The position numbers were made by a program, and so were the translations under genes. A DNA stretch of 64,000 nucleotides, from positions 18,590,932 through 18,654,931 of the forward strand of contig NC_092679.1 of NCBI RefSeq assembly GCF_964355755.1. The letters are read 5' to 3'. Source of the DNA: Antedon mediterranea (Eukaryota > Echinodermata > Crinoidea > Comatulida > Antedonidae). Positions 35,188 to 46,506 of the stretch are shown here, piece by piece. A model generated the notes under the pieces. That model saw nothing but the letters and a program-made list of their open reading frames with translations, made no database searches and had not been told where the DNA came from. Numbering within the stretch: position 1 is the first letter of the stretch; every line of letters begins with the position of its first letter.

Positions 35188-35796
35188 TAATACACTAGCG
35201 CGAGTTGTAGGACGCCGCCTATACTATACAACCTGCTTGAGAGAACCGATATGGTCCCACATTATCCCCTCTGTTGTTTGTTTATCGAATTACGTACGTT
35301 TCATCGGCTTTTTTAGCGCGTTGTTGCCGCGTAATTTGTGACTTCGACTTATACGATATAAATCACTAAAGAATGTGTGTATTCGGACCGCAAAAAGACG
35401 TCGACTTAGGCGAATTTCGACTTAGAAAAATTCGACTTACAAATAAAAATTACACAGTAATATATAGGAAAGAATTGGGACTTTCCTAAAAATTCGACTT
35501 TCGCGATTTTTCGACTTACGCGAATTCGACTTAGGCGGAGTCGACTGTATTACTCACTCTTTAGAGTGAAACTGTTTTCACTCAAAAAGAGGGAGTCTGC
35601 ACACTTTAAGATTGGTTAAAATTGTCTGAGATTATGTAATCGATTAAAGTAGTTCACTCTGTGACCAGTGAAAATCGTTAACTAGTGACTTTCACTCTTT
35701 TAAGGGTGGTCCTTAAACACACTTCTCAAAGAGTGACCACTCTAAAAGAGTGGATTTATGACTGAACAAAATCAAACAAAAAACTAAATAAAAACT

Positions 35797-36465
35797 GACA
35801 AGCACCTCTCTATCCACATCCCCCCTTGACATATACATAACAGGTGACAAGCACCTCTCTATCCACATCCCCCCTTGACATATACATAACAGGTGACAAG
35901 CACCTCTATCCACATCCCCCCTTGACATATACATAACAGGTGACAAGCACCTCTATCCACATCCCCCTTGACATATACATAACAGGTGACAAGCACCTCT
36001 ATCCACATCCCCCCCTTGACATATACATAACAGGTGACAAGCACCTCTATCCACATCCCCCCTTGACATATACATAACAGGTGACAAGCACCTCTATCCA
36101 CATCCCCCTTGACATATACATAACAGGTGACAAGCACCTCTATCCACATCCCCCTTGACATATACATAACAGGTGACAAGCACCTCTCTATCCACATCCC
36201 CCCTTGACATATACATAACAGGTGACAAGCACCTCTATCCACATCCCCCCTTTACATATACATAACAGGTGACAAGCACCTCTATCCACATCCCCCCTTA
36301 ACATATACATAACAGGTGACAAGCACCTCTCTATCCACATCCCCCCTTGACATATACATAACAGGTGACAAGCACCTCTCTATCCACATCCCCCCTTGAC
36401 ATATACATAACAGGTGACAAGCACCTCTCTATCCACATCCCCCCTTGACATATACATAACAGTAA
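35797..36465. repeat. about 46-49-bp minisatellite, about 14 units
   Basis: Unit GACAAGCACCTCTATCCACA followed by TCCCCCCTTGACATATACAT and AACAGGT. Each unit contains the small palindrome AGGTGACAAGCACCT. Units differ by presence of CT and number of C. Frame-open but not coding. Confidence 0.95.
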
Positions 36466-36499
36466 CAAAAATACATACAAACAACATACCAACTGAACT

Positions 36500-38790
36500 A
36501 TTGATGGCTGCATCGGTAGCATCGGCAACGTGATATCCACGTGCATGTATTATTTGGGTCATTGTTTTTAAATTTTACACCGTCAAATTTACAAACAGGC
36601 TTATTGATAAGTAAATGAGAATTGTTAGACCTGATTCGATAACTGATTCCAAATGGGGATAATCCTTTGAAAATATGATAATTTGTGAAATTCAGTTTTA
36701 CACTTTTCGTACATAAGAACATGCTGGTCAGATGCAGTTCTTGTAATTCGACAACCTTCGGTATATAGAAGAATTACATTTTACATTATCAATTTGAATA
36801 TCGTAATGGCCATATTTGCACTTCTCTTCTATAAGAAAGCGGTAGGAGATTAAGCTCGTCAAGTCTTTCTTTGTAATCGGATTCGGGATAGTAAAGGATA
36901 AATTTAGTGGCCCACCGTTGAATTCGTTCCACTTTAATTAAATTACGTTTAGAGGTTCCACTCAAGATATTTTACTAGCAGTTTTTATACTAACATTATT
37001 ACTTTCAATTTTAAAGTCATTTGGGTAAAGAGAGAAAAGAACAGGAGAAAGAACACATCCCTGATGGACACCCGTGTTAGTGAAAAGAGTACTAACTAGA
37101 AGAATGTCCACCTATCCTAACCACCTGTGGTCTGTTTGATAGAAAATCACCAATCCACAAGATTATGTGTGAATTAATATTCATATCACAGAGTTTCCGG
37201 AGCAGAATATGTGATTGGATAGTATTAAAGGCTGAAGAGAAATCGAAGAACATAGAGCGAACATATGATCGCGGTCTCTCGAGACCAGAAAAAACAGACT
37301 CAAAAAAAGTTAAGACTGCATCACTAACCCCTTTCTTACTCTTATATGCAAACTGACACGGATCACGTAACTCATTACAGTACATTCATTTAGCAGAAAA
37401 TGCTTAACAATGGATTATAGACACTTCATAATGATCGATGTCAAGGCAACGGGTCTAGAGTCGTTGTTAGTACTTGGTTTAGGTTTTTTAGGGAGTGGTG
37501 TTATTGAGGACTTTTTCCATATCACAGGTATACAGTAGTATGCGAATGATGTGACCAATTAAATAATTTATGAAAGACATAACTTATTTCATTCGAACAT
37601 CTTTTGATAAGCTTCGCAGAGATACCATCAGGTCCTGTAGCTTTTCCAGATTTAACATTCTTAAAACAATTCCTAATTGTATTAATGTCTAATTCTAAAT
37701 CACACATATGTAAATTATTTTTAATTTCTTGAATCACGTTATCTTTGTCATCAATAAAACGAGTCAAAACGAGTATAAAAAGTGTTCAAGTCATTTAAGT
37801 CCAAATTCGAGTCCAACTTATTTTCTTTCTTTCCGATTCCTGTTATAGATTTCAAGCCTTTCCATGTTGATTTAGTATTTTTTCTGTTTAAAACTTTTCT
37901 TTCCATACTTTTCTTTCACTTCCTTTATTTTTTTCCTTATCAACAGTTTTATTTCAGTAAGACGCGCCAAGTCATTGTTTTTAAAGGTTTCCTGTTTACT
38001 AATTATACGTTCACGTAGTTCTTTTATCCACGGCTTGTTGTTTGCATAAACTTTAAATTTCACATCTGATATAATGCTGTTCTCACAGAACTTAATATAT
38101 TCCGTTACGCATTCTGTAGCATTATCTATTGAAGACGCATTATCTAGAAAAATATCCCAATTAGTATTATCAAAGCAGTCCTTCAATTCTTCCTCATTTT
38201 CTTTGCTCCATTTCTTAACAGATTTAACCACAGGTTTTTCGCGCTTAACCTTCTGTATATATTTAGGTAAAAGATGCACCATATTGTGATCAGACAATCT
38301 AATTGCCGGGTTATTCTCAGCTTTGTACGTGTTCTTAATCTTACTGTAACAGAGGTCGATGGTTTTCTCCCTTCTAGTTGGAATATTTAGGCCTACATGT
38401 TGATATAAGTTAAGTAGGACATGATTCAACTTACACTTGTTAAAGTCACCAAGAATAATAGATACCGCTTCAAGAGATTTATTTTGAAGATAATGATAAA
38501 TCTCGGAAATTTTAGATAGCACTTGCTATATTAACATCAGCTCCAGGGTGGACATATACCATGGTAATGAATATCTGATTCTCTTGGTAGATAGAAAGGA
38601 CGCGACCGGAACGCTAGTAACTCCACACGACCATAATTATGTAACTACTGGAATAGATTGGCGGTAGTCCAGGCTAGGTACAATAACATCAATTTCATCG
38701 AAAACGAACAATATAACAGCAAAACAACACAACCACATATTTCTATAAAATATCATAACGGTTGGATGACAACAATAAATACAAAAAAAA
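36500..38790 (-). mobile_element. degenerate non-LTR retrotransposon (endonuclease-RT)
   Basis: Reading minus: endonuclease end (ILGDFNKCKLNHVL; RLSDHNMVHLLP), a linker, RT motifs (GKATGPDGISAKLIK; FFDFSSAFNTIQSHILL; TGVHQGCVLSPVLFSLY near 37050), then the C-terminal QRWATKF and YKERLDELNLLPLSYRRE around 36850. Frames change several times and the segment with the catalytic F/YADD box is missing between about 37020 and 36960. 5-prime truncated. CR1/Jockey-like by motif order. Confidence 0.85.
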
Positions 38791-38829
38791 CTTCACCTCT
38801 GCTTCTAAAACAGTAAAAATTTCAAAAAC

Positions 38830-39258
38830 TCAACACTGGATAAGGCACAGAATAGGCCTGCACTGACATCCGACATTTCTATTTACATCTTCATCCATCT
38901 CGGATTGAGTACTAGCCTCCTTTTCCAGACCAATTGTTGGGGATTCCGTTACCACCATTGTATTATCAACGCCATCATCTGACGTCATGACATTATTTTG
39001 TTGATGGTCATTTAATTGGTGAGGAGCAACCAGTTGATATTCATTGCAAACATCATTCCCATTTCTTTCAAGAGACTTAGATTCAGAACTGGTAGGCTCA
39101 AACCTAATGCATTTTGAAAGTGAAACCACCTCAAACATACATTTCTCCTGACCAGCCACTTTCACCAGTCTTTGGTTGTTTCCACATTTTATTCGACGTT
39201 TACCATTTACGCCAAATATTTCCAGAACAACGATCAACGTTAACACACCAAAATACAT
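38830..39258 (-). CDS. short type B member lacking LamG
   Basis: 142 residues: signal peptide, module KCGNNQRLVKVAGQEKCM with LSKCI, then the acidic Ser/Thr linker (TSDDG, VVTESPTIGLEKEASTQSE). The ORF ends in a new Cys-rich tail (GCQCRPILCLIQC) where paralogs enter LamG. The degenerate retrotransposon lies immediately downstream, so the domain was probably lost by insertion or deletion. The upstream UTR exon donor (near 39625) and CCAAT cassette (39794) are kept, so transcription is possible. Could be a pseudogene. Confidence 0.6.
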   Translation of the reverse strand: MYFGVLTLIVVLEIFGVNGKRRIKCGNNQRLVKVAGQEKCMFEVVSLSKCIRFEPTSSESKSLERNGNDVCNEYQLVAPHQLNDHQQNNVMTSDDGVDNTMVVTESPTIGLEKEASTQSEMDEDVNRNVGCQCRPILCLIQC

Positions 39259-39330
39259 AATCTATTAAACAAGAGAATACTGAATGTGAAAATCAGTAGC
39301 TAATTGTATTAAACAAGACTGAACATATTA

Positions 39331-39385
39331 CATTTACGTAAAATATTCCAAGAACCAACATCAACGTTAAAATACTGAAATACAT
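39331..39385 (-). pseudogene. orphan signal-peptide fragment of a type B gene
   Basis: Reads from an ATG at 39385 as a type B leader (MYFSILTLMLVLGIFYVN), including the upstream ATTAGATT acceptor context; nothing further of the gene follows. Confidence 0.7.
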
Positions 39386-39793
39386 AATCTAATAAACAAA
39401 AGAAAAAATACTATACGAGGTCTTTTCCCGTGAAATTTGAACTTGGAAATAAACTTGTAAATTAATGATAAATGAACCAAATGTTGCATTGACAAAATGT
39501 ATATAAAAAAAGAAATCATCTAAGATTTAATATAGAAATATACGAGTTTTAAAACAATTCATATTTGAAAGGATACCCATGGAAGTATCTAAATATTAGG
39601 AAAAGAAATGAAGAGAAACTAACTTACAAAATGTGTACTTTGATACCACTCAGCACGCATTAAATTCTGCTCAATCTTTAATATTTATCACTTTTAGGCA
39701 ATAACTCGTTCTGTTGTCTCGAAGTATACACTGTGTGCATTTTAAACATGACAAACACACAAAAAGATGTTCAACCACTATTGTGCCAAAATA

Positions 39794-39827
39794 AAGCTTT
39801 TTAATTGGTTACACAGACAATGACAAT
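39794..39827 (-). promoter_or_regulatory. conserved upstream CCAAT-like cassette (38830 gene)
   Basis: TTAATTGGTTACA followed by GACAATGACAATGA, a version of the block found upstream of the other type B genes; contains an inverted CCAAT. Confidence 0.5.
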
Positions 39828-39984
39828 GAAACTCTATCTTATTTTATTTCCAGGTAAACTTAACGAGTGTCAAATTATGTGATACCAATAAATTATTAGC
39901 ATTAGCAAGTTTAATTCAATTAATTAAAAGCTACGGTACCTTAGCAATATACATCAACTCACTTCATTTAACTCAATCAATTCC

Positions 39985-40900
39985 ACAATGTCCAAAACTA
40001 TGTATGTACTAGGACCATTATTATTGTTTATTGATATCAACGACATACCTAACACATCCAAACTTTTACATTGTATTTTATTTGCCGATGACACAAATAT
40101 ATTTTACTCACATAAAAATAAAAAGACATTATTTACAATTATTAATGTTGAATTTATTAAAGTTGCAAACGTGTTTAAATTAAACGAGCTTTCCCTTAAT
40201 ATTAAAAAAAACAATTATCTTCTGTTTAATTATAAAGTTAAAGCTTCTATTAATGATCATATTTTTATTGATAATTTTAAAATGTTAACGAATTTAAATT
40301 CCTTGGTAGAAAAACTAACATGGAAACCTCACCTTCATATAATTAGTAATATAATTTCGCGAAATATTGACATTATGAATAAACTCAAATACATACTTCC
40401 GAGTCCCTCTAATATAGACTCATAACCCTATATAATAGGCCTACCTTAGTTCTATCGTATATTTCATATTGCAATTTAATTTGGGCCGTAACTATTATGC
40501 CCTTTGACAAGCCTTGAATCATCAAGAGAGACTTGAGAATTTGTGATGGTTTATCATTTCAATCTCACACCAAACCTTTATTCCTTAAGTTCAATGTTTT
40601 GAACATCTACGATATTAATAAACCCCAAACGGTTCTGTACATGTATCGTATTCACAATTTAATTATTCCACCTAATATTTCTTCATTATTTGTCAAATCA
40701 TCTGACAAGCATGCATTTAATACTAGACATGCAGATAATTATGTAACCGAAGCTTTTACAACAAACATTAGACGTAATTCTGTTTTATATATTGGTCCGA
40801 ACTTTGTAAATCTCTAGATTGAATTAAAAAACAAACCATCCATTGCTAATTTTTAATATAAACTCAAGAAATCTCTGGTCTGTACAATAAAAAATAATTG
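39985..40900 (+). mobile_element. non-LTR retrotransposon 3-prime fragment
   Basis: Encodes RT palm pieces LGPLLLFIDINDIPN and FADDTNIF (catalytic box), then LSLNIKKNNYLLF, followed after stops by a C-terminal part (HAFNTRHADNYV, VLYIGPNFVNL) typical of CR1/L2-like ends. Interrupted by stop codons. Confidence 0.85.
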
Positions 40901-41134
40901 CCTGACATGCACAATCTGATTTGTTTTGCCTATTTATTTCCCTTTCTCTCAAATAATGTATCGATTACATTTCCATTATATTGTTGTTATTATTATACTC
41001 GGTGTCATGATTTTATTTCCATATGCATATTTGCTTTTTATCCTATATCCTAATAATACTCTGTTTATTTATTTATTATTTTTTAACTTGTTTTTTCCTA
41101 CTTCTTTATTATCCTTTTTATAGCATCTATATAT

Positions 41135-41293
41135 AAATTTACGTAAGGGCAAAATTCGGTAAATCGCGCGTTATTTCTAGAATGTTTACTCGATGGTATA
41201 TAAAATTGGATAGAAATTTACGTAAGGGCAAAATTCGGTAAATCGCGCGTTATTTCTAGAATGTTTACTCGATGGTATATAAAATTGGATAGA
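41135..41293. repeat. 79-bp direct tandem duplication
   Basis: AAATTTACGTAAGGGCAAAA begins at 41135 and again at 41214; the two copies appear identical, suggesting recent origin. Confidence 0.93.
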
Positions 41294-41895
41294 ATCTCGG
41301 TACTGATTTTAACCACCTGATGTAACCCTGTTTACTAATTAAATTTAGTTGGATAATTAGTTATTGACAATTAAAACAAATTTAGGTTCAACGATTTGCC
41401 CCAAATAGGGGTGTTTTCCGATCGTGGTATACACTGTTTAATGGATGTCCTCATGAAAAATACCGGCACACAACAATACGAGGATACTTCGCATTTTCCT
41501 ATCTCCTCCTACGATAATTGTTTTTAATAGCTGAAAACCGGTTGAACAGCTAGAGTACAGTATCATAATGTTGAAGACAGGCCGATTTTCTTTCAAAAAT
41601 ACTATTTTGATAGATTTAATATACGTTTATACAAATGTATTGATTTGCGATGAATGGAACATTCCAATCTCTCAGACTCCCAGTTTGCAGGTAAACTTAT
41701 GAGCCCTTGGTTTAACACAAGTAGGTAAATTTATGGGCCCTTGGAGAATAAAACTTATATAGTATTGCAATACTTTTTTTTTTCTCTTTTGTGGCGTTAA
41801 CCACTATTTATTTATTCATTTCATTTCATCAACAGATTAATACAATTATTTCTAATAATAATAATAACTATTCATTGTTATTCTTACTTTTGTTT
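41294..41895. other. gene-free stretch
   Basis: No coding or RNA gene recognised before the (AT)n microsatellite at 41900-41947. Confidence 0.45.

Positions 41896-41899
<4 letters not shown>

Positions 41900-41947
<48 letters not shown>
41900..41947. repeat. (AT)n microsatellite
   Basis: Uninterrupted AT run of nearly 50 bp directly upstream of the SINE at 42001. Others: 42182-42218, 46006-46030, 46472-46502, 46708-46735. Confidence 0.95.
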
Positions 41948-41949
<2 letters not shown>

Positions 41950-42000
41950 ACAATGAGAGAATGTATCTGGTGGGTGAAAATCTGTGATAATACCATACAT

Positions 42001-42180
42001 GGCTCTGTGGTCTAGTGGTATGATACTCGCCCTGTAAGCGAGAGGTTGCAGGTTCGAATCCAGCCAGAGACATTTTTTCATACAACTAAAAAATACGGAA
42101 CTTTCGCCAATGAGCTATGCTCGACGCGATTATGAGATCATGTTCCGAATATGAGCACTGTTTCTATAATTTACAGTATG

Positions 42181-42190
<10 letters not shown>
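42001..42190 (+). mobile_element. tRNA-derived SINE, full copy
   Basis: The head folds as a tRNA: box A TGGTCTAGTGG, box B GGTTCGAATCC, anticodon arm CTCGC-CCTGTAA-GCGAG and acceptor GGCTCTG/CAGAGAC. Mismatches (G2:A71, one T-stem pair) and C at position 33 argue against a working tRNA. A shared tail (TTTTTTCATACAACTAAAAA ... CGACGCGATTATGAGATCAT) follows here and at 46503, ending in (AT)n. Confidence 0.88.
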
Positions 42191-42221
<31 letters not shown>

Positions 42222-42260
42222 CAAGATCAAATAAGTTAAAACTGCCTCAATATAGATTTA

Positions 42261-42303
42261 TTTTAACGACATGTTTCGGGCATAGCCCATCATCAGGTGA
42301 AAA
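42261..42303 (-). ncRNA. hammerhead-like ribozyme motif
   Basis: On the minus strand: CTGATGA (42296-42290), stem II GGGC-TAT-GCCC, GAAAC, then a two-pair stem III and cleavage triplet GTC (42268-42270). Flanks TTTTCAC and GTTAAAA pair as stem I with one mismatch. This is a type I arrangement with minimal stem III, as described for Penelope-like retroelements. One extra U sits between the CUGAUGA core and stem II. No PLE reverse transcriptase is visible nearby. Confidence 0.6.
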
Positions 42304-42415
42304 GAATTGTAACAAAGGATAACATATAAGTCACAAAATTACATAATAAAACAAATCAACCAATCAAAAATGTTAACAAACAAAAGGCATAGTTATAAAG
42401 GCACGCCTCCAAAAG

Positions 42416-42963
42416 CTAGGTTTTAGTAAAGGGTTTTACTTCAGTGCATTCATAAAAGAAATGGACATCATCCTCTACTACGTTGCATTGTAGGCAAGTA
42501 TCTGTGTTGCTTATTTTCCATTTTAACAGCCTTCTTTTGGTAGGTGTTATACAATGCAATAGTTTGATGTTCAACTGTTTAAGTTTATTATCTTTAATAT
42601 CTTTAATTTTTCTTTTCCATGTTAGAGACCAATCGTTCTCCATGTTAAAATATGTTTCCCATTTTGTTTTACTTTTGGATGGTTCTAGACATTTTTCCTT
42701 AATAAAAAAAAGAACATATTTGTTTGCTACTCATATTCAAACATCGAACGTGTGTTGTTTTTGAGTGCTTTTGGTTTTTATTCCTTAAAAAGATTTTCTC
42801 TTTCCATTCTTTTGGAATTGCGTTTAATACAATTTGCCATTCAGCAATCCAGTTTGATTTATACCTAAGCATATCAAGTAATTCATTTGCGTTAATGAAC
42901 CTATTCTCAATTACAATATCCTTAATATTTCGCACACCTGACCTTATCCAGTTTCTAAAATAA
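42416..42963 (-). mobile_element. non-LTR retrotransposon C-terminal fragment with zinc knuckle
   Basis: Two open pieces in different frames: SNWIAEWQIVLNAIPKEWKE (about 42850) and LTWKRKIKDIKDNKLKQ followed by TPTKRRLLKWKI and CLQCNVVEDDVHFFYEC, the CxxC-H-C zf-RVT signature. Typical of RT-element ends, frameshifted. Confidence 0.75.
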
Positions 42964-43620
42964 TGACATGTCCTTGTATAAAATCATTTTGTTATACCAG
43001 AGTTGTTGATGCAATAGGCATTTGTGTGTGTGTTATATAGGCCAAAATTTAAAAGTTCCGTAAAAGATTTTCCCCAAGACCCTGGGATGGGATTTTTTTT
43101 TCTGACATTCTATATGGTATACTCTATCAGAAAAAAAGGAAAAAAATGTTCCTATACTTTTTTCCCGCAAAATTTGTACTGCACCCAGGCTACTAATGTT
43201 ATATACAAAACACAAATTGGGTTTGTTTAAATGAGTTCAAATAAAAAAATTGGACTCATTTTTAAGACAAGGCCTAATTCCCAGGGTGCAAATTTTACAT
43301 AAATCATCGTGTCTATTTATTCGTTTCTGTAAACGACAATGTACTATAGTCCTGCGGTACGTACATTTTTACGCTGAAATTACTGTGTATTCGAGAACCA
43401 TCTGTGGACACGACCTAGATGGTACGCGAGCGAAGCGAGCGTACCATCTAGTATCTATAATTATAATAATATAATATATGTATAATGTTTGAAATGGGGG
43501 TCAGTTCTTCTTTAACTTCTTCAAGTTGAAGACCTCCATCCACACTCATATTTCTTTTAATCTAATTTATAATTAATCTATGTTATATTAGAATGTACAA
43601 CTGTATTATTTGAGGTGTTT
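42964..43620. other. gene-free stretch
   Basis: No recognised gene. Contains a self-complementary word pair near 43420-43450 (GATGGTACGC/GCGTACCATC). Confidence 0.4.
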
Positions 43621-43651
43621 GGAAAATGTAATACAACAAACAAACAAAGTC

Positions 43652-44030
43652 ACAATCCTCCTGGAAACCATTATTCAAAATATACCTCTTTCGAAACTGT
43701 TTTACCACAAACTAAACGTAAATTCTGATCCAAAATCAAAGTTACTGAACTCATCAACAACAACACTCGGAGAGCCAGTAAAGTTGGCGGCTACACCACT
43801 TATACCAGTTGTATATATGTAAAGTCTGTACCATTAGATCTTCCATGGCGTTCATTGCCAGATGTATCATTGACGTCACTCTTAAACGCGCAATAAGCAA
43901 GTAAATAGTCGTTCTCTCCAACCAAGAGACTGTCAGTAGTTAGACATTGGCTAATAGACTTATTTTCCAGACCATTAGTTGCGGATTCCGTTTCCATTGT
44001 ACTGCCACCTTCATCTGGAGGATTCCGTTA
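43652..44030 (-). pseudogene. type B LamG gene fragment
   Basis: Linker end (METESATNGLENKSISQ) and first half of LamG (LLVGENDYLLAYCAFKSDVN, NERHGRSNGTD) with a frameshift near 43815. The second half and all N-terminal parts are missing. Confidence 0.85.
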
Positions 44031-44292
44031 CCACCATTTTTTCTAATAATAGTAACTATATATTTTCAAATACTATCGACTCCTAAACTTACTGTAACTT
44101 CAGGAGGCCAGAAGAAAATATTATTCCATGGGTAAGGCGCATCACATTATTCAATCATACTTCATTATTATTATACCTGCATTTGATTACAGTTCTAAAC
44201 ATGATAAGGCCTACTCACACGATGAATACCGTACAATATATATTTATAATCCCGAAAAAGAATTTAATGGGCGGCAAACGCTGCCTTAATAC

Positions 44293-45285
44293 TTATGGTA
44301 TCTTAGTAATATTATAGTAGTAGGCTTCTACTTGTTGTGACGACACAAAACTATTGTAAAACTGGACCTCATCAATCAAGCCATAGAAATAATGTTCGTT
44401 GTTGCCATATGCTGTTCCAATAACGACTGGGTTGGGATTGATCGGTATAGGACCAGAGCAACAGTCAGACTGACCAGATTGCGTTTCTGCATTGACATAA
44501 AACGCTGTGTAACTGCCGTTGTAGATTAAAACCACATGTCGCCACATTTGTGTATCCAATGGCGTATACAGAAATCTAGAGTTGTTCCTTTCGGTGAAAA
44601 GTGATGCATATAAATTAATATGATAACCAAGTTTAAATTCAAATTCACTATCAAAACGGAATCCATTATTCAAAATAAACTGGCTGTCAGTGCCTTTTTC
44701 GAAACTTTTATACCACAAACTAACCGTAAATTCCGATCCAAAACTAAAGTTACTGAACATGTCAACAACAATGCTCTGAGAGCCAGTGAAGTTGGCGGCT
44801 AGACCACTTATGCCAGTTGTGTATGTTAAGTCTGTACCACCATTAGATCTTCCATGGCGTTCATTGTCAGATGTATCATTTACGCCACTCTCGAATTCGT
44901 AATAAGCAAGTAAATACTGGTTCTCTCCAACCAAGACATTATGCTCATGATGGGTGCCAGTTTGCGTACTAGACTCAGTTTCCTGACAATTAGTTGAGGA
45001 TTCCATACTTTGAAATTCTTCATCTGACGTCATGAAATTATTTTGCCGATTCTCATTAAATTGGTGAGGAGCAACTAGTTTATATTCGTTGCAAACATCA
45101 TCCACACTCTTTTCGAGAAACTTAAATTTAACACTGGAACACTTAATGCATTTTGAAAGTGAAACTACCTTTAACATACATTTCTCTCGATCAGCCAATT
45201 TCACTAGTTTTTGGTCGATTGTACATTTACCATTTACGACAAATATTCCAAGAGCTACGATCAGCATTAACGAACTGCAATACAT
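44293..45285 (-). CDS. secreted LamG jellyroll protein, type B (44 kb gene)
   Basis: 330 residues: signal peptide (1-about 19), cysteine module C21/C36/C46/C49 around DQKLVKLADREKCM, an acidic Ser/Thr linker with SDEEFQSMESSTN and ESSTQT (about 70-118), then one LamG domain (about 122-325; LLAYYEFESGVND, TVSLWYKSFEKG, WRHVVLIYNG, QSDCCSGPIPINPNP, YFYGLIDEVQFYN). Single coding exon: acceptor TTAG just before ATG, UTR exon donor near 45620. The only type B gene outside the triplicated blocks that is intact. Likely extracellular; binding partner unknown. Confidence 0.88.
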   Translation of the reverse strand: MYCSSLMLIVALGIFVVNGKCTIDQKLVKLADREKCMLKVVSLSKCIKCSSVKFKFLEKSVDDVCNEYKLVAPHQFNENRQNNFMTSDEEFQSMESSTNCQETESSTQTGTHHEHNVLVGENQYLLAYYEFESGVNDTSDNERHGRSNGGTDLTYTTGISGLAANFTGSQSIVVDMFSNFSFGSEFTVSLWYKSFEKGTDSQFILNNGFRFDSEFEFKLGYHINLYASLFTERNNSRFLYTPLDTQMWRHVVLIYNGSYTAFYVNAETQSGQSDCCSGPIPINPNPVVIGTAYGNNEHYFYGLIDEVQFYNSFVSSQQVEAYYYNITKIP

Positions 45286-45815
45286 AATCTAATGAAACAA
45301 ACAGTGAAATATGAATTTTTGGAAATAACTTGTAAATTAATAATAAATGAACAAAACTAAGTCCTGCATTGACAACAAGTATAAACAAAAAGAGTAATCA
45401 ACGAAGATTTACAAATTTAAGTTTAAACAAACGACCAACTAGAAAATCTAACAAATGCTTTAGAAATATTCTATTTATGAAGTTCAGATAAACATATAAA
45501 TTACCAAATTTATGAAAATACGAGGCCTACTTTAAATTAAACCTTAACTAACGTTGTCAATAACTAAGCAAACGAGTACATATCTGTTTTATTTTGTTGA
45601 AAGAATTATGGAACTAACTTACAAATGTGTACTTTGATACCAGCCGTCGCATTAAATTACCACTACTGGCTACTCTACCATTAATATTGATCACTTTCGT
45701 AGGTAATAACTCGTTTTGTTTCCACAATGAGTATACTGATATACTTTTACATGACAAAATGACAAACATACAAAAAGATTATTAACCTCTATTGTGTGAA
45801 AATGAAAACAAAAAT

Positions 45816-45845
45816 CGAGCTTTAATTGGGTACAGGCAATGACAA
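45816..45845 (-). promoter_or_regulatory. conserved upstream CCAAT-like cassette (44 kb gene)
   Basis: CGAGCTTTAATTGGGTACAG then GCAATGACA. About 530 bp upstream of the start codon, just beyond the putative non-coding exon. Confidence 0.5.
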
Positions 45846-46004
45846 TGAGACACTGTCTTATTCGTGTTTAATTAAACCTCAATGAGTGTCAAGTTTTGGA
45901 TGCATCGACCATCCATCTGCCCCAACCACTGCTAATCGAAAAGGGTGTGGTCATGTGGTGGACAAAATGTGGCTTGGATATATATGTATTTATAAGTATA
46001 TATG

Positions 46005-46035
<31 letters not shown>

Positions 46036-46275
46036 TTCGGTATCTTTTATTCATCAACAAGTATATACATAAAACAATTCATGGCAGTATAAACTGAATT
46101 GCGAACTAAGTAGTTAAAAACATTATACTAAATATACAGAATTAAACAAAATGAGCAAAATGAAGATTAATACATTAGTTAAGTTACGGTTATGTGATTG
46201 CCGGTGTTTGTCTTATATAAGGTTTATTCGAAGTTATTAATATAAAAAAAGGAAAAGGAAGTGAAAATAGTCTAT

Positions 46276-46466
46276 ATATATATATATAAATCCAAAGCCA
46301 AATTACTGAAAAAATGGCAATGCTGTGGGTATCAGTGGCTGGATCTCAATGGAGATACAAAATAAAAGCGAAAAGCTAAATCAAAACGAGAAGTAAAACA
46401 GCCAGAAAAGTTAGCAGAGCTTTCGGGCAACACTGGCCCTTCATCAGTGCAAGTGAATGAATTTGG

Positions 46467-46470
<4 letters not shown>
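46276..46470. mobile_element. Penelope-like LTR-type fragment
   Basis: Contains (minus strand) CTGATGAAGGGC ... GCCCGAAAGC, the hammerhead-like arrangement of PLE terminal repeats, but the cleavage position reads G, so probably inactive. Bounded by (AT)n tracts. Confidence 0.5.

Positions 46471-46502
<32 letters not shown>

Positions 46503-46506
<4 letters not shown>

Larger units (their letters stand above)
32400..35547. mobile_element. pogo/Tc1-mariner-like TIR element containing a nested element
   Basis: Ends CAGTCGACTCCGCCTAAGTC and its exact complement, flanked by TA on both sides. Subterminal ATTCGACTTA words are repeated. The element is about 794 bp without the nested 2354-bp insertion and has no transposase ORF. 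Confidence 0.9.

Noticed and set aside
35713-36242. Repetitive protein-coding ORFs with CQGGMWIE-like units
   Set aside because: They are all readings of one minisatellite; unit length varies by 1-3 bases, so no frame is kept, and no start context or domain exists.
37092-38522. Host reverse-transcriptase-like gene
   Set aside because: Multiple frameshifts and loss of the catalytic box; a dead retrotransposon.
42001-42073. Genuine tRNA-Thr(UGU) gene
   Set aside because: Mismatched G2:A71, a broken T-stem pair, C instead of U before the anticodon, and a second copy with the same downstream tail point to a SINE head.
41852-42085. ORFs rich in alternating Tyr-Ile
   Set aside because: Translation of (AT)n microsatellite joined to the SINE head; not a protein.
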